64,000 bases of DNA from Lantana camara (Eukaryota > Streptophyta > Magnoliopsida > Lamiales > Verbenaceae): the NCBI GenBank assembly GCA_037501455.1, contig CM074860.1, positions 23,829,001 to 23,893,000 on the forward strand, given 5' to 3'. Below the pieces are notes generated by a model. That model had not been told where the DNA came from. It searched no databases and worked only from the letters and a program-made list of their open reading frames with translations. Numbering within the stretch: the first letter of the stretch is position 1; every line of letters starts with the position of its first letter. The position numbers and the translations under genes are program-made. Below, one piece after another: positions 1 to 11,860 of the stretch.

Positions 1-2160
1 TTTAGCACTCGATGTTCTAAAAGTGACATTTGAGTCCCTAAAGTTAATAATTCGTCTTATTTAAGTCCTTCTTACCAAATTCTAATAATTTTTTTACCTT
101 ACTCAAGGATATTTCGGTCATTTAAGTATTTATAGTTCTAAAATGGTCCCTAAAGTTTCAACTTTGTGTCATTTTAGTTCTCAATCTTTTGAAAGTATCA
201 CTTAAGTCACTAAAATTAATAATAAGTCTCACTTTGATTCTTTTGACCAAAATTAATGTTTTTAGTCATTTTATTTATTTTACATGAAAAAAAAGAAAGA
301 AATAATATTTTTGTAAAAATATGAACTTATGAGTTGAAAAAATAGAGTTGTGCCACTATACCATTTTTGTTTTTAATACGAATTTTTCACCTGTTATATT
401 TATTCAGTTTAGTTTAATACAAAACCGGAAAAAAATAGAATTTTAATTGTAAATAAAATTTAAATTATTTATTTAATATTTTTAAACTTCAATGATAAGT
501 TATTAATTTATAGGATATTTGAGTTTTAAATAATTATCTCAACCAACATAATATGTATATTAAGATGTGATAGTAAAAAATAAATATATTAATACACCAA
601 ATTAAGAGCGTTTTAATTATAAATAGATTTATGAAATTTAATTTAAAGTAAACAGGGCAAATGAAAGGATAATTAATTTAAACTCCCTATTAAAGGGAAA
701 GTCAACACTATCTTAACGATCTGTTGGAAAGATGGCTGCCTGCGTAATTTCTAAAGCTCATCATTCAAATTAGTAATGCTTTCGGATCGAGTCGGTTTGT
801 AAGTTGAATGAGCCGAGCCAACTATGGCTTGAATTCGAATTTGGAAAGTTCGAGCCGAGATCGAATTGAGTCAAGATTCGAATCGAACTCGAACCTTTTT
901 ATTTTTTGTTCGTGGTTCGTGAGCCGCCTATTTTATTTAAAGATAGGGATAAATATTTTTTACCATCTGAATTATGTTAGATTTTATACTTTGCCGTTTG
1001 AACTTATTTTCGTTGCAAACCACCATCTCATCTACAAAATTTATGTGAATCACCATTTCATTTCTATGATTTTTACAAACTATTATCTCATCTATACGAT
1101 TTTTACAAAAATGTTATCCCTCATCAAATTTTGAGTGATTTTCAGTACTTGAATACCCCACACTTAATGTGTACATGTTTTTAATAAGAATAAATTAATC
1201 TTTTCATTATCATAGTCATTGTCTAATAAATTAGGATGAAAAATCTCTCAAATGTTATTTTCTCAAGACCGTCAAGCACAATAATTCTTATGATTTTGAA
1301 ATTATTTGATTTATCTACATTTTGTTTGTTGAAACTGTTTGATACATTCATATCTTTTTAAAACGATATGATTTGTTATTATGATCTTTTCATTCTTTCT
1401 TTATTCCTCTTTATTTTTTCCCCTCATGACAATGGTATGAATGAGTAAGAAATTGTTTTGTTTATTTTCTATATTTATTAATCTATTATATCCATCATTG
1501 AATAGGAGAATTTGATAACATTAAATGTTTGAACTACTGTATGCAGAAGTCAAATAGAAACTTTTCAAACTAAAACCAATCAGATAATTTCTTTTTTAAA
1601 ACTAGAACATATATATCCGGTCAGATAATTTATAATTATATATATCTTTTCAATATATTATGTAAGAGTCAAGTGATTAGAAGATTTGAAAAAAATAAGA
1701 AAATAAGAGTTGTGGTTGCTTTATATCATATTAAAATTTTAAAGGATCACCAAAAAAATGGAAAAATTAATATATCTTTATTAAAAACATGTGCACATTG
1801 CGTGTGAAGTATTCAAACACCAAAAAGTTACTTAAAATTCAAGAAACCACTTAAAATTAGATGGGGGATAGATGTTTCTAAATATTCCAAAGATGGGATG
1901 GTGATTTGCAACAAAAATAAGTTCATGTATGTATAAGGTTATTTAAATCTGACTACCCTGCATTTAGGGTTAATTACAATGTAGTCCATCATTATCAGAA
2001 AATTACAATATACTCCGTATAAGTATTGTTTGGCGTGAGATCCCTGACGGAAGATATAAAATTACCCCCATGCCCCTGACGAAATTGCAACCTTTTTTTC
2101 TTAGATTTTTTAATTAAATGTCATAAATAGGAAATGACAAAGTTTCCCTTTATGTATATA
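1..2160. other. AT-rich intergenic DNA, no gene recognised
   Basis: No open reading frame here looks like a known protein. The first 260 bases contain repeated phrases of the type gtccctaaagtt, and 960-1120 has imperfect repeats around caccatctcatctac. Both are typical of decayed plant transposon ends, but no terminal inverted repeat or target duplication could be fixed. Bases 787-900 are rich in cgagccgag-type words. Confidence 0.5.
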
Positions 2161-2192
2161 TAATTAAAATTCACCCCACCCCCTTAAACAAA

Positions 2193-2513
2193 ATGCAGGG
2201 ATCGCCTGCGACCAAATCTACCGCCACCATACGGTATAACCATCGTCGTCCTGCCCCACCTACCACGCCACTGCCTCCTTCACCAAATTCGTCGCCACTG
2301 CCTCCTCCACTAAACTCGTCGCCACCGCCGCCTATCCAAAATTCCCAAATCTGCCGCCTCCACCCCTCCCACATCGCCGCTAAATCCGCCGTCCCTCAAG
2401 TTCACCTCCACCCTATTCCTCCCCATTTCAATCACGGTTCTCTCTCTTCGTCAGATCTAGATCTGGATTTGGATTTGAGTGTTTGTGTGTTACATTATGC
2501 TTCCTATTGCTAA
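2193..2513 (+). CDS. Proline-rich hypothetical ORF (doubtful)
   Basis: A 106-residue ORF whose middle (residues 18-50) is dominated by Pro and Ser (runs such as PLPPSPNSSPLPPP), followed by an Asp-Leu repeat (DLDLDLDLS). I recognise no family. The local base composition is much richer in C than the AT-rich DNA on either side, which is the main reason to list it. It could be the first exon of a host gene interrupted by the copia fragment that starts at its 3' end, or chance. No splice site or promoter was identified. Confidence 0.2.
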   Translation: MQGSPATKSTATIRYNHRRPAPPTTPLPPSPNSSPLPPPLNSSPPPPIQNSQICRLHPSHIAAKSAVPQVHLHPIPPHFNHGSLSSSDLDLDLDLSVCVLHYASYC

Positions 2514-2514
2514 T

Positions 2515-2985
2515 GCATAAGGAATTATGGACATCCGGGCCTTTTCAAGATAAGTACTAGACCTCTTTAATACTTTGCCTACATACATTGTCCGTAATAA
2601 TCCTATCAATCTTCTAGATCTATCTCTATACATATTTATACTAAGAATGTAGGATGCATCACCAAGATCCTTCATCTCAAATTGGTTCGATAACCATGCT
2701 TTGGTTACTTTCATGTCATCCTTTGTATTCCCAATGAGAAGGATGTCATCCACATAAAGCACCAAAAATTGGATCAAGGTTTCCATTTCCTTCTCATACA
2801 CTCAGGACTCATTCGAATTCTGTATGAAGCCAAATGATTTGACAATCTTCCAATTCCTAGATTTCTATTTTAATCTGTAGATTGTTCTTTGGAGCTTGCA
2901 AGCCTTTTGCTCACTCCCACTGAATATGAAACCCTTTGGAGAAATCCATACCATCTCTCTAGCTATCTAGGAACACATTCAAAAC
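2515..2985 (-). pseudogene. Ty1/copia reverse transcriptase fragment
   Basis: The minus strand encodes a piece of a copia-type polyprotein. The open part (2801-2515) has the catalytic motif in the context LVLYVDDILLIGN, then FEMKDLGDASYILSI and a KVLKRS segment, which is the usual order in copia RT. Upstream, to about 2985, the same frame continues with KSFGFIQNSNES and then a stop just before VYEKEME. No gag, protease, integrase or RNase H is attached, so this is an isolated dead fragment. The family call rests on the YVDD context and is secure; the clade was not determined. Confidence 0.85.
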
Positions 2986-3076
2986 GTCTCAACTGAGGAG
3001 GGTTTAGGCATGTAACCCTCTCATCGATTGGCTGAGTCGCATCAGAGGGGACGTTGTGCTCCATTGATGGCGTGCG

Positions 3077-4052
3077 TGTTAGGAATAGTGCCCTAAAAGC
3101 AGATCTTGTAATCCGCTTAGTACTTTTCCATTATCACAGACCATCTTTCAATAATAAATGAACTAATTTTGATCATAAGGCAATACTTCTTTATATGCTC
3201 TTGTTTGATTGTGTGTTCACTTTAACTGCACATGTGAGAACTCCCCTAATCTAATTAACTTATAGGACTCAACCATTTAGGAGAAGTGGTTTATGAAACG
3301 AGCCCTAACTCACATAAGTTAAGATTAGAAACTACTCCAAGTCGATGAGTCTTAAAGACAGTGGGGGTGTCAAATTGACTCGATTGAGACTTGCTCGTGT
3401 GATCACGCCCTTAAGAAGGATCACCTTGTTTCATAGGGTGTAAAGTGTATAGTTGATATTTGCGTGATACATGAGGTGCTCTCTTAAATGAACGAGTACA
3501 CTGAGGTGTCCCACGTGAGAAGATTCCTAAATGGGAAAGGAAATTTTTGCTTCTGGAAATTGAAACTTCCAGATTAGGAAACATCTCACAAGTCATTGAT
3601 GTGATTCAGTAGTCCTTAGACTTGAGATTCCATCGATGCTTTATGTGAGCTAACTCTATAGTCTTAGAGATAAACCTAAAAGGGTATCTTTCGAGACTGC
3701 TGAACTACAACTTATTTGGGGCAGCATAAGGCACATAAAAACATATGAGAATTGATAAAGGACCTACACTTGCTCTAGCAAGAAGATCTCTTATTGTGTA
3801 AGTCATTCATATACCATCTCGGAGTCCTTGGCCAAGGCAGTGGATCGAAATCAAGAAAGGGGTTTCTTGGATCGAGATCAAATGGGTATGAAATGCACTT
3901 AACATTAAGACTAAGATTATTAGGGTTCTGATTATTCCCTTACCCTAGATCTTGGTTGAGAGATAGGTTGTAGGAGGACCTTATTTCACATATGTCAATG
4001 ATTTAAAAGGTTCTTCGAATTTATACATTCTTATTTAGCTAGGGGTTACACA
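3077..4052 (+). repeat. Copia-like LTR (probable solo or truncated)
   Basis: Begins TGTTAGGAATAGTGCCCTAA, a start typical of plant Ty1/copia LTRs, and could end at the ttaca near 4050. No matching 5-bp target duplication was found (gtgcg before; cacct after), so the right end is uncertain. Its polarity is opposite to the RT fragment at 2515-2985, so the two need not belong together. Confidence 0.4.
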
Positions 4053-4069
4053 CCTCTTGCTAGACTATG

Positions 4070-4474
4070 TGTGAACACCCGAGCATGGGGTCACCACTTC
4101 CCCCGCACTAGGACCAAACTTATATACGAATATAGTCTGCACAAGTCCAATCATAGCGAACGGAGACACGATACGGACCCTAGCTAGGCGGGAGTAACCC
4201 TGTACCAACAATTCAAATATCTAACAGAAATAAACAGGAGTGTAAATAGGAGTTACGGAAGCATAATCTTAACACGTCATTAAAAGATAACATACTCCAA
4301 GAATATGATACATATCAAGATAAGTGTAATTGGCCCACACGGCCTCAATAATACAAAATAAAATAGAATGTATAAGTGTGTGCTACAGAATATGAGTGTA
4401 ACCTAGCTAGACACGAAAATACACTATGTAATGCAATTTCCCACCTAGCTACGGCTGTAAGAACCTGAGGGACA
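4070..4474 (-). repeat. Element H: old alpha-type LTR, left piece
   Basis: Starts tgtgaacacccgag, a diverged reverse complement of the LTR 3' end seen elsewhere (tgtagcacccc...). It contains the reverse of the gtgtggccttgg-type phrase found in LTR K. It runs up to the AAAAG target site of solo LTR G and resumes after it, so it is the host into which G and I jumped. The minus-strand hairpin and pyrimidine tract resume at 8513. Confidence 0.7.
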
Positions 4475-4605
4475 AAAAGTGTAGCACCCCAAGCGGTGGG
4501 GCACCACACCCCCGCACTATGCCCCGACACGTGTACGAAATGGAGAGTCCACACACGTACCAAGTCACAGCGAAACGGGTGACAAACGAAAACACACACA
4601 CACTA

Positions 4606-5033
4606 GCTAGGCGGTACCTAACCCTGTACGAAAGAAAAGATGCAAAACAAGGCAACTGAAGCAATGCAAAAAGCCAACTTTCAAAAACTTTCTTACATAA
4701 AACATACAGTGCAAAACAGACATCAAAATCAACTACACGGGTTCGACTAACTCGGCAAACCTGTCCTATCCTGACCCGACCGATTACACAACAAAACGGG
4801 TTCAGCTGGCCCTAGAAACCTATCCCGAATAATCATATAATCACAACGGGTTCATCTAATCCAAGCACCTGTCCTAACCTCCCCCCGAAATTCCAAACAT
4901 TCGAATCATAAATTACAAACATGTACAAAATAAATCTTATACAAAATTTATGAATCATAAATCAGAACAAAATGCTTAACAAACTTAAACGAGCAGATAC
5001 AGACTCAACAGATATGACACACCACCGCCTAGC
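4606..5033 (-). other. Long-range inverted repeat near the LTR end (G)
   Basis: GCTAGGCGGT at 4606-4615 pairs perfectly with ACCGCCTAGC at 5024-5033. The same pair occurs at the equivalent place in LTRs C, J and K with compensating changes. Confidence 0.6.
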
Positions 5034-5084
5034 ACGAACTCCAACGACTTGAACCTGTAGCTAAAAACATAAAAGGGGGAGGGG

Positions 5085-5100
5085 TCAGTCCAAAGACTGA
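5085..5100 (-). promoter_or_regulatory. CAGTC hairpin (LTR G)
   Basis: TCAGTC-CAAA-GACTGA, a perfect 6-bp stem. On the sense (minus) strand it is followed by a pyrimidine-rich tract and TACAG, a likely 3' splice site. Confidence 0.65.
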
Positions 5101-6007
5101 GTGAGGGGTTAACACACACATGCTATACATATATATAGAGCACAACACAAAGTAGAAGCAATATTCGTGAACCCAGGGTTAGTTTTTGCATGCCAAAACA
5201 TTTACCCGTGATAGTATACATATAGGGAGACTTAAAACCAAACAAGCAAATCTTGACTCAAACGTTTCTTAAAGTATAACCTCAAATTCATGTAGACTTA
5301 GCACACATATCGGAGTATATTTTATTAGCTTAAAAGTATATCAAATTTTATCTTAACTTAAGTGTCTAACCCCGTTTCGCAAACTTATAACCGACAAACA
5401 TAATGAAACTTGGCGGGTACGAGTACACAACCAACCAACTCCTTTATATTACACATAAGCATAGCAAATGAAGTCAAAATACACATACCTCCTTACTCCG
5501 GGTGATGGAAGGGTTGTACACCCCTAACCATCCGCGCTGACGGTCAGGGTAGTGAGTTTCGCGACACTCACTTCCCAAGGACTCCGTCCCCCACCTCTCT
5601 CCGAGTGGGTTTCGGGTTGATCCTATTAGTGGAGAAGTGTCCTGGGTTTGCAACCGGCGACCCCGATGGTCGTCCCGGGTCTCTCGAACCACACAACTCC
5701 GGGACCCAAACTTACACTTACACTTGCACAAAAATCGGAAGCTTAAACCCGCTAGACTTACACTTATACATAGCACATCCATATCGTACTTATCATATCA
5801 TACGTACATATCACGCCGACCTCAAAATTGTAACGAAATCAAAGCTAAGCGTACATAGGCTTATACATAGCTTCATACTTTCAAACTTTTAGCAAAGCTA
5901 ACAAAATACGTATCTTACACATATCCACATATACATAAAGGCTTATAAGTCGCATGCATTCGAAAATGGGCACATTTTATTAGGGTATAACTATATCCTA
6001 ACCTCAC

Positions 6008-6098
6008 CTAGTACCAGACAAAGCTGAAGACACAGCAAATGGTCCACCCCGGAACCTGCACGGCCCACTTGTCACCACCCCGGGTGTACCTGAATTAA
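6008..6098 (-). other. Candidate LTR mini-exon (G)
   Basis: On the minus strand a 91-nt segment lies between the acceptor-like gtgtgttcag and the donor-like tactag/gtgagg. Segments of similar length and borders occur in LTRs I, J, K, B, C, D and F. No transcript evidence is available here. Confidence 0.45.
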
Positions 6099-6939
6099 CT
6101 GAACACACAAAACATAACACAGAACTCAGACTCAGACTCAGACAACTACACAAAGACGCACGGCACATGCTCAAGCACATAAGGGATGCAATCACATAAG
6201 CAGGATTCAAATTCATATTAATTTCAAGCAAAACGAAAGATTAAGGTATGTTCATGTGCACAATTAATGTAAATAAGAGAACAAAAAGGCAAGACAAATC
6301 ATATCATTTCATTTGTCACACAAATATTCATTTATTACATAATAAATTCAATTAACAAGGTTAATCAATTCGTATCATGCAATTTACACATTTCAAAAAA
6401 TTACATAAACCTCCCCTCTAGGTTAAACAATTAACAAATTTAACATGCTGGGACTCACACTGCAAATCAAAACATATCACATTTCATATAGAAGCACGTA
6501 GTACAAGAGCAACCAAATCACATAATAGCATGCTTCGAGTTTCATATAAACCACATGAGGTTACCTATCAATTCCCAACTATACTAAGTTCATATAATTC
6601 ATACATGGCATACCCAATTCGTACATCACAGAACAAATTCAATTGACAAGGTTTACCTAATTAAATCAAACAAATTCATATCTTTTTCAAAATTACACAT
6701 ACACCCCTTCAAGTTAGATAATTAGCTCAATTAGACAAAACGGGATTCAAATTGCAAATCAAAGCATCAACATATTTCATAATTTATTTAATACATGGTT
6801 TTGTATATGTTTGAAATTCATATAGATCGACAAATCAAGCAATTAACAATTTATTGTAATTAAGACTATTAATTTCAAATATTCAAATTACACAAAATAA
6901 ATCACAAAAAATCAACCGGGCATCTGATTGACGAACGAA

Positions 6940-7960
6940 AAGTGGCGTTAAACTCACCACAACGAGAAGAACATTCTGACCGGACGCCGCCGGAATGCCA
7001 CCACTGTAGCTACCGGAATTTGTCCGGACCGCCGTTTAAGATCGCCGGAAAAATCCCGAAAAATCGTTCGTGCAAGTACTCCTCGTGCTCGTTCCAAATC
7101 CTCGATCAATTTCTGGAAATTCCAAGCCAAACGTCTCCAATTTCAGATCTAACAACACGAAACCCTAAAATCTTCAAAGTCCAATTACTTCCAAACCGGT
7201 GAACGAAAATCAAATCCGAAAGAGGCATTGTCTTACCCGTGACGAGCTCTTCGAAACCCCTATAGTGGTCGCCGGAAAATATCCCCGGAGCTAGCCCCGT
7301 CGTTGCACCGCCGCTGTGCCGCCGTGATCCGCTGCCAATTGGCCAAATCTGGAGTCACATGATCAAGGGGTGATAGTTCTCGTCGTTCCGAACAACTTTC
7401 GTGAAGAGCCCGTGGCCAAAAGATCGACGAAAAAGGCCCCCATTGACCGCCGAAGTTTCTGCCACCAATCGCCTTACCGGAACCACCACCTACGGTCAAA
7501 ATTCACTCAAATTGATGCCGGAAATGGACTCAGGGGGTCGAAAAACCTTGGAAAACACTAACCTTGATCGGAAAAAGTCGCCGTAGCGCCGCCGTATCAC
7601 TGTTCATGAGGTGGCGGCGCTAACTTCCAGCGGCACGTGCGCCACCACCACGGCCGCAATGGCCACGCCGTCAATGCCATTCGAAGCGTCGGGAGGTCTT
7701 CTTTCTGGGTCAGGGGAGCGTGTCCCAAAAGCGTCGCCGTAAGCCGTCGAAAAGGGGCGGCGAAGTGGCGGCTCCGCCACTCCCTCCAGCCTCGAATGTA
7801 AATCACCAAAATGGGCCACCTCTGCTTGTTGTTGGGCTAAGATCTTAGTACAGTTGTGACCGCATCGTCGAGATCTTCGAAATAGACTATTCATTTGTCG
7901 AATTCCATCGAGAAACGACTGAGTTACAGGCTCGTAACCGAAGCCGCGCATAGTACCACG
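6940..7960 (-). other. GC-rich island inside LTR G
   Basis: About 1 kb rich in ccg/cgg words within an otherwise AT-rich LTR. Several frames stay open simply because of composition. An inverted repeat TAGCGCCGCC (7584-7593) / GGCGGCGCTA (7613-7622) lies within it. Element C has a similar island in both LTRs. Confidence 0.6.
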
Positions 7961-8512
7961 GGAGAGAGAGTGGGAGAGGAGAGAGAGAGAAGAGAGGGGT
8001 TATGACCGGTTCACGTACGATATCGTATACTTAACCCGAATCCAAAGCGTTGAAAAACCGTAAAATAAAACCCAAATATAATAAAATAAGCTCACAAATG
8101 GCGAAATAATTTTACGAATTAAATCGAGAAAGAATTACCAATTAGTGCTCACTCAAATTTAAATTTAGAAAACCTTTCGTACAAATTAAGGATGCTTTAA
8201 AAACAATTAAATAGCAAATAATTTACGAATAATTCGAATAAGTTTAAATTAAACAAGTTAAATAATGTAAGTTATTAAAAATCGATTTTAGAGTTACTTA
8301 TGAAATAAACTTGAATTAAATTACAAGGTTGAGGTTTACGTACCTAATGATTTAAATTAACAATTAATCATATTTAATTCGAAAAGATTAGCATACCAAT
8401 TTGAATTCACATTTAATCATATAAGTCACATAATTAATAAATTAAACATTCAAGTAGAAGGACTTACCCGTAAACGTCATCGGGTCGTGCTTCAGAGATT
8501 CGGGATGTTACC

Positions 8513-8550
8513 AAAAGGGAGGGGTCAGTCTCTACAAGACTGAGTGAATG
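8513..8550 (-). repeat. Element H: middle remnant with hairpin
   Basis: The 38 bases between solo LTRs G and I. They continue element H and carry TCAGTCT-CTACA-AGACTGA (8525-8543), a perfect 7-bp stem and the same conserved hairpin as in the other LTRs. The last five bases, GAATG, are the target duplication of LTR I. Confidence 0.7.
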
Positions 8551-9443
8551 TGTGACGCCTCGACTTTTCGGCCGTACAGGTATGATGTATGTGTTTATTA
8601 TTTACGTATTTAAATTATTTTTTTATGTTACTATATGTTTAATTATAATATTTATTGTTATTTTCTTTTCTTTGAATTTATATGAAATAATTGTTATGAA
8701 CTTTATATGAATTCTTGAACGTATGTTTATATGATTATGAATATGTGCCTCCTTTGCATCCGAATTGATTTTCGATTTTCGTGAAACTTGGTATGCTTGA
8801 GATATGTGTGTTATAAACATGTTTTGATACTTATTGCATGATTTCAAACTTGTTTGAATTGGTTTCGAATTTATTTTGAGTAACGGGACCAAAAAGGGGC
8901 TAAAGAGCATTTAGCGCACCTTGGGTTCTGGGTGGCATAACTTGAGCTCGGGAATTCGGATTCAAATTCCGTCACCACCATTGGACTCATTTTGATGATT
9001 TTGATTTAATGGAACAAGCCTTATATTTTTCTAAGTAGGTTTGAACCTCCAAAATCCCACCGAAATGAGCCCCCTTCGCAGAACTTCCACCCTTAGCCAT
9101 TTTGATCATAACTCATCCAATACTCAACCAAATAACCCAAGGGTTGGACCTACATGACCCCAACTTGATCCGCTATCACCCGCACTCCATCTATTTTGTA
9201 CTTCACACAAGAGAAGAGGAAAAAGCTCAGCCAAAGCAAGAGAAAGGCACCATCTTGTCACTATTCACCCATCCCCATATTTGAGCTCATAACTTCACCA
9301 ATTCTTACCTAATCCGAAAGGTATGCATATATTTGTGTTCTCCACTTCTGTATAATCATTTCAAGCTATGGTTTGCTTGTTTTAATGGAGTTTTGAGTAT
9401 GATATGGGATTGTGAATAAATAGTTAAGTTTTGATGAATTTCT

Positions 9444-9679
9444 TGAATCATATGTATTCCTTGAGTTATTTGTTGGTTTAAAGCTTGTATATCGATCACT
9501 CTTGCATCTATATTGCATTTATGGCCTCATGATTCATAGTTGTTGAGCATTTATGGCCTCATGAATCATATGTATTCCTTGAGTTATTTGTTGGTTTAAA
9601 GCTTGTATATCGATCACTCTTGCATCTATATTGCATTTATGGCCTCATGATTCATAGTTGTTGAGCATTTATGGAGTTG
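9444..9679 (+). repeat. 118-bp tandem duplication
   Basis: Two near-identical 118-bp copies (about 9444-9561 and 9562-9679) starting at tgaatcatatgtattcc. This is a local duplication inside LTR I. Confidence 0.9.
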
Positions 9680-9911
9680 CCATTAATGGAACTTGTTCTC
9701 TTGAAGAAGAAGAAGCATGAATGATCACCCTTTTCTTCCCTATACTTGCTCGGTTGCGAGTGTGTGTTTGAGTGGGAATTTTACACCAATTTCATGATCA
9801 TTTTATGCCTTAATTTTCTACCTAAGAATACCTTGAAGCTACCCCTTTTTCCTTGGCTTTTCCTTCATAGAAACAGAGCAGCAATTGTTGCTCATTTTTT
9901 AGCACGAAGCT

Positions 9912-10063
9912 CAACACAACCGTGTTGTCCATTGCTTTGTAATGGACACGGCTGTGTTGTGTGTTCAATTTTATAATAAAATCGGACACGTTCGTGTCCA
10001 AATGTAAAGCAAAATGGACACAGCCGTGTCCAACCCTTTTGAAAACATGACACGGCCGTGTCA
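9912..10063 (+). other. Palindrome cassette in LTR I (ACAC-type arms)
   Basis: Five short palindromes in 150 bp: CAACAC-AACC-GTGTTG (9912-9927), a weaker ACAC-GGCT-GTGT near 9948, GGACACG-TT-CGTGTCC (9984-9999), TGGACAC-AGCC-GTGTCCA (10015-10032) and the perfect TGACACGGCCGTGTCA (10048-10063). Confidence 0.8.
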
Positions 10064-10390
10064 CACAGATGGCAGCCTCGAGGTGTTTCTTTTGTTGTTC
10101 GGTTGCTTCTTGTTACTTTTTCCCAACCCGTTTATGACTTATATGTAATGTGAACTTTTTGAATTATGTATTATGAAAGCTATGAATGTGAATGAACGTG
10201 ATCTCTTCATTGATTGAATGACTTCGTTTGAATGACTTCGTTTATGTGCCTTCAAGGTATTAATTGTGCACATGAACATCTTCATGACATATTATTATCT
10301 CTTATGAATTTCATATCATATTCATTACATTGTCGTACGTCGTATGTGGTCATATTGAGTCTCACTTCACTCTTTTCACACAAATTTCAG

Positions 10391-10449
10391 TACGGACGGA
10401 GGCGAGACCTGTCCTTGAGGTTCTTATGCTGTTCTTTTTTACTTTCAAG
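10391..10449 (+). other. Candidate LTR mini-exon (I)
   Basis: 59 nt between acceptor-like aaatttcag and donor-like tttcaag/gtgggt. It is at the same relative place as the 66-67-nt segments in J and K. Confidence 0.45.
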
Positions 10450-11133
10450 GTGGGTTTCTCTTCTATTAGATAAATTGACCCGATATATCTCCCATGTGTA
10501 AAGTTTTAAGCCAACTTATTATACTTATATATCGAGTCTTTTCTAGAGTAAATGATTTCAACGTAAAGCCTTTTCTTTAATGAATTCCCTACTTAATGTT
10601 TTTGGTGAGTTGAAAGAATGCACTGAATGGGGACCCTGTGACTTAGTATGTGTGGCTATCCGGGGAAGCTTGGGCTGATGGTGAACCCCGTATACTAGTT
10701 CCACCAAAACTACGGTAATATTGGTCCTTATTAGGAGATTAGCGAGGAATGGGAACCGGGCTCTTGGGGATTCATGTATTCTACTGGCCATAATGAATGG
10801 GTGGCCGGGCCTTGCTAACCCGTCCACCACCCGGAGGAAAAAGGTGTATATGAACGATTATGAATGATCGATTGAATGTGTACAAAAGATTATGTGTGTG
10901 ATAACTAATGTAATAATGTTAATGATTACACAAGGTACAAGTTGGAGACTTAGCCCTCTCACCGGGCTCACGTAAAGACCTAATAAATGAATATGAATGT
11001 TGTAATCTCATGTGTTGACTTTAGCTTTAGCCTACTTAGGAAATGTTAAGAAAACCTCGTACGGGATTATGGCTTGCATAAGTATGTTTAAATTTCCCGA
11101 TACTTATATATTATGCCCCATTTTTATACCCAC

Positions 11134-11150
11134 CAGTCTCCTTTAGACTG
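11134..11150 (+). promoter_or_regulatory. CAGTC hairpin (LTR I)
   Basis: CAGTCT-CCTTT-AGACTG, a 6-bp perfect stem, followed by a T-rich tract and tgcaag. Confidence 0.65.
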
Positions 11151-11843
11151 AACCCATTTTGTTTTCAATTTCTGCTTGCAAGAGGGAGTGCTAGGTGGGA
11201 ATCCAAGTCTTTTTGGTGTCTTGTATTCGAGTCTAGCATTCTTTTTGTTACACTTACACTCATATACACTCCTATTATGATTTGTATCATGTTCTTGAAC
11301 ACTTGAGTGCTTTTATTTTGATGGGTCGTGATGGCTATTGATACTTGGTATTATTTTTGTAATATGGAGCTTATACGCTCACTGTACCTGTTATGATTAT
11401 GTATAGCTTCCGCTTTTATTGCATTACTCTATTTTTGTTACTTCTTGGAACTTGACTGGTTTAAGGGTTAGCTCCTGTGTAGCGCCCCTTAACACTACAA
11501 CCCCGCACCGTTGTACTTCCCGAGTGGATGTGAGACCTAGCACTCGAGGAATACTTCGGCGAACGGACAAGACTATACAATGCCAGAGTATGAAATTTAA
11601 AAGCAACGGAAACATAAACATGAGCAATTAAAAGGGGACAATATATATAACGAAAAATATATTATTAAGCTGAGTAAGTGTTTACAGCGATAAATCTAAC
11701 TTCATAGGAGAGTGCTTATTGAAAGATGTACATGCACTCGTGATCACCCTAATTAACTGAAATGTGACACCTTAAAGCTTCAAGATACCTCTAAGGCGTT
11801 GATGTGTAGATTCCTGAAATCATGAATTAAAAGAGTAGGAGGG

Positions 11844-11860
11844 TTAGTCAAAATGACTAA
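11844..11860 (-). promoter_or_regulatory. Hairpin TTAGTC/GACTAA (element A 3' LTR)
   Basis: TTAGTCA-AAA-TGACTAA. It is at the position of the CAGTC hairpin in the other LTRs but with C-G replaced by T-A, still fully paired. On the sense strand it is followed by a pyrimidine tract and gatttcag. Confidence 0.6.

Larger units (their letters stand above)
4480..8512 (-). mobile_element. Solo LTR G (beta type, 4.03 kb)
   Basis: On the plus strand it reads tgtagcacccc... to ...gggatgttacc and is flanked by a perfect 5-bp duplication AAAAG (4475-4479 and 8513-8517). The expected terminal TACA is TACC here, a single mutation. Sequence on both sides joins into one continuous LTR (H) when G is removed. 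No internal coding region or second LTR is present, so G is a solo LTR formed by LTR-LTR recombination. It holds the CAGTC hairpin, the candidate mini-exon and a GC-rich island. Confidence 0.9.
8551..11477 (+). mobile_element. Solo LTR I (alpha type), first part
   Basis: Begins TGTGACGCCTCGAC, preceded by GAATG (8546-8550). It is interrupted at 11477 by element A and resumes at 27423-27552, where it ends in gcgctaca followed by GAATG (27553-27557). Joined, the LTR is about 3.05 kb. Internally it shows, in order, a donor-like gaaag/gtatgc (9320/9321), a palindrome cassette, a candidate mini-exon, the CAGTC hairpin and a pyrimidine tract. No internal region or partner LTR was found. Confidence 0.93.

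Noticed and set aside
3077..4052. Complete copia element made of the RT fragment and this LTR
   Set aside because: RT and LTR polarity disagree, and no second LTR, PBS or TSD was found.
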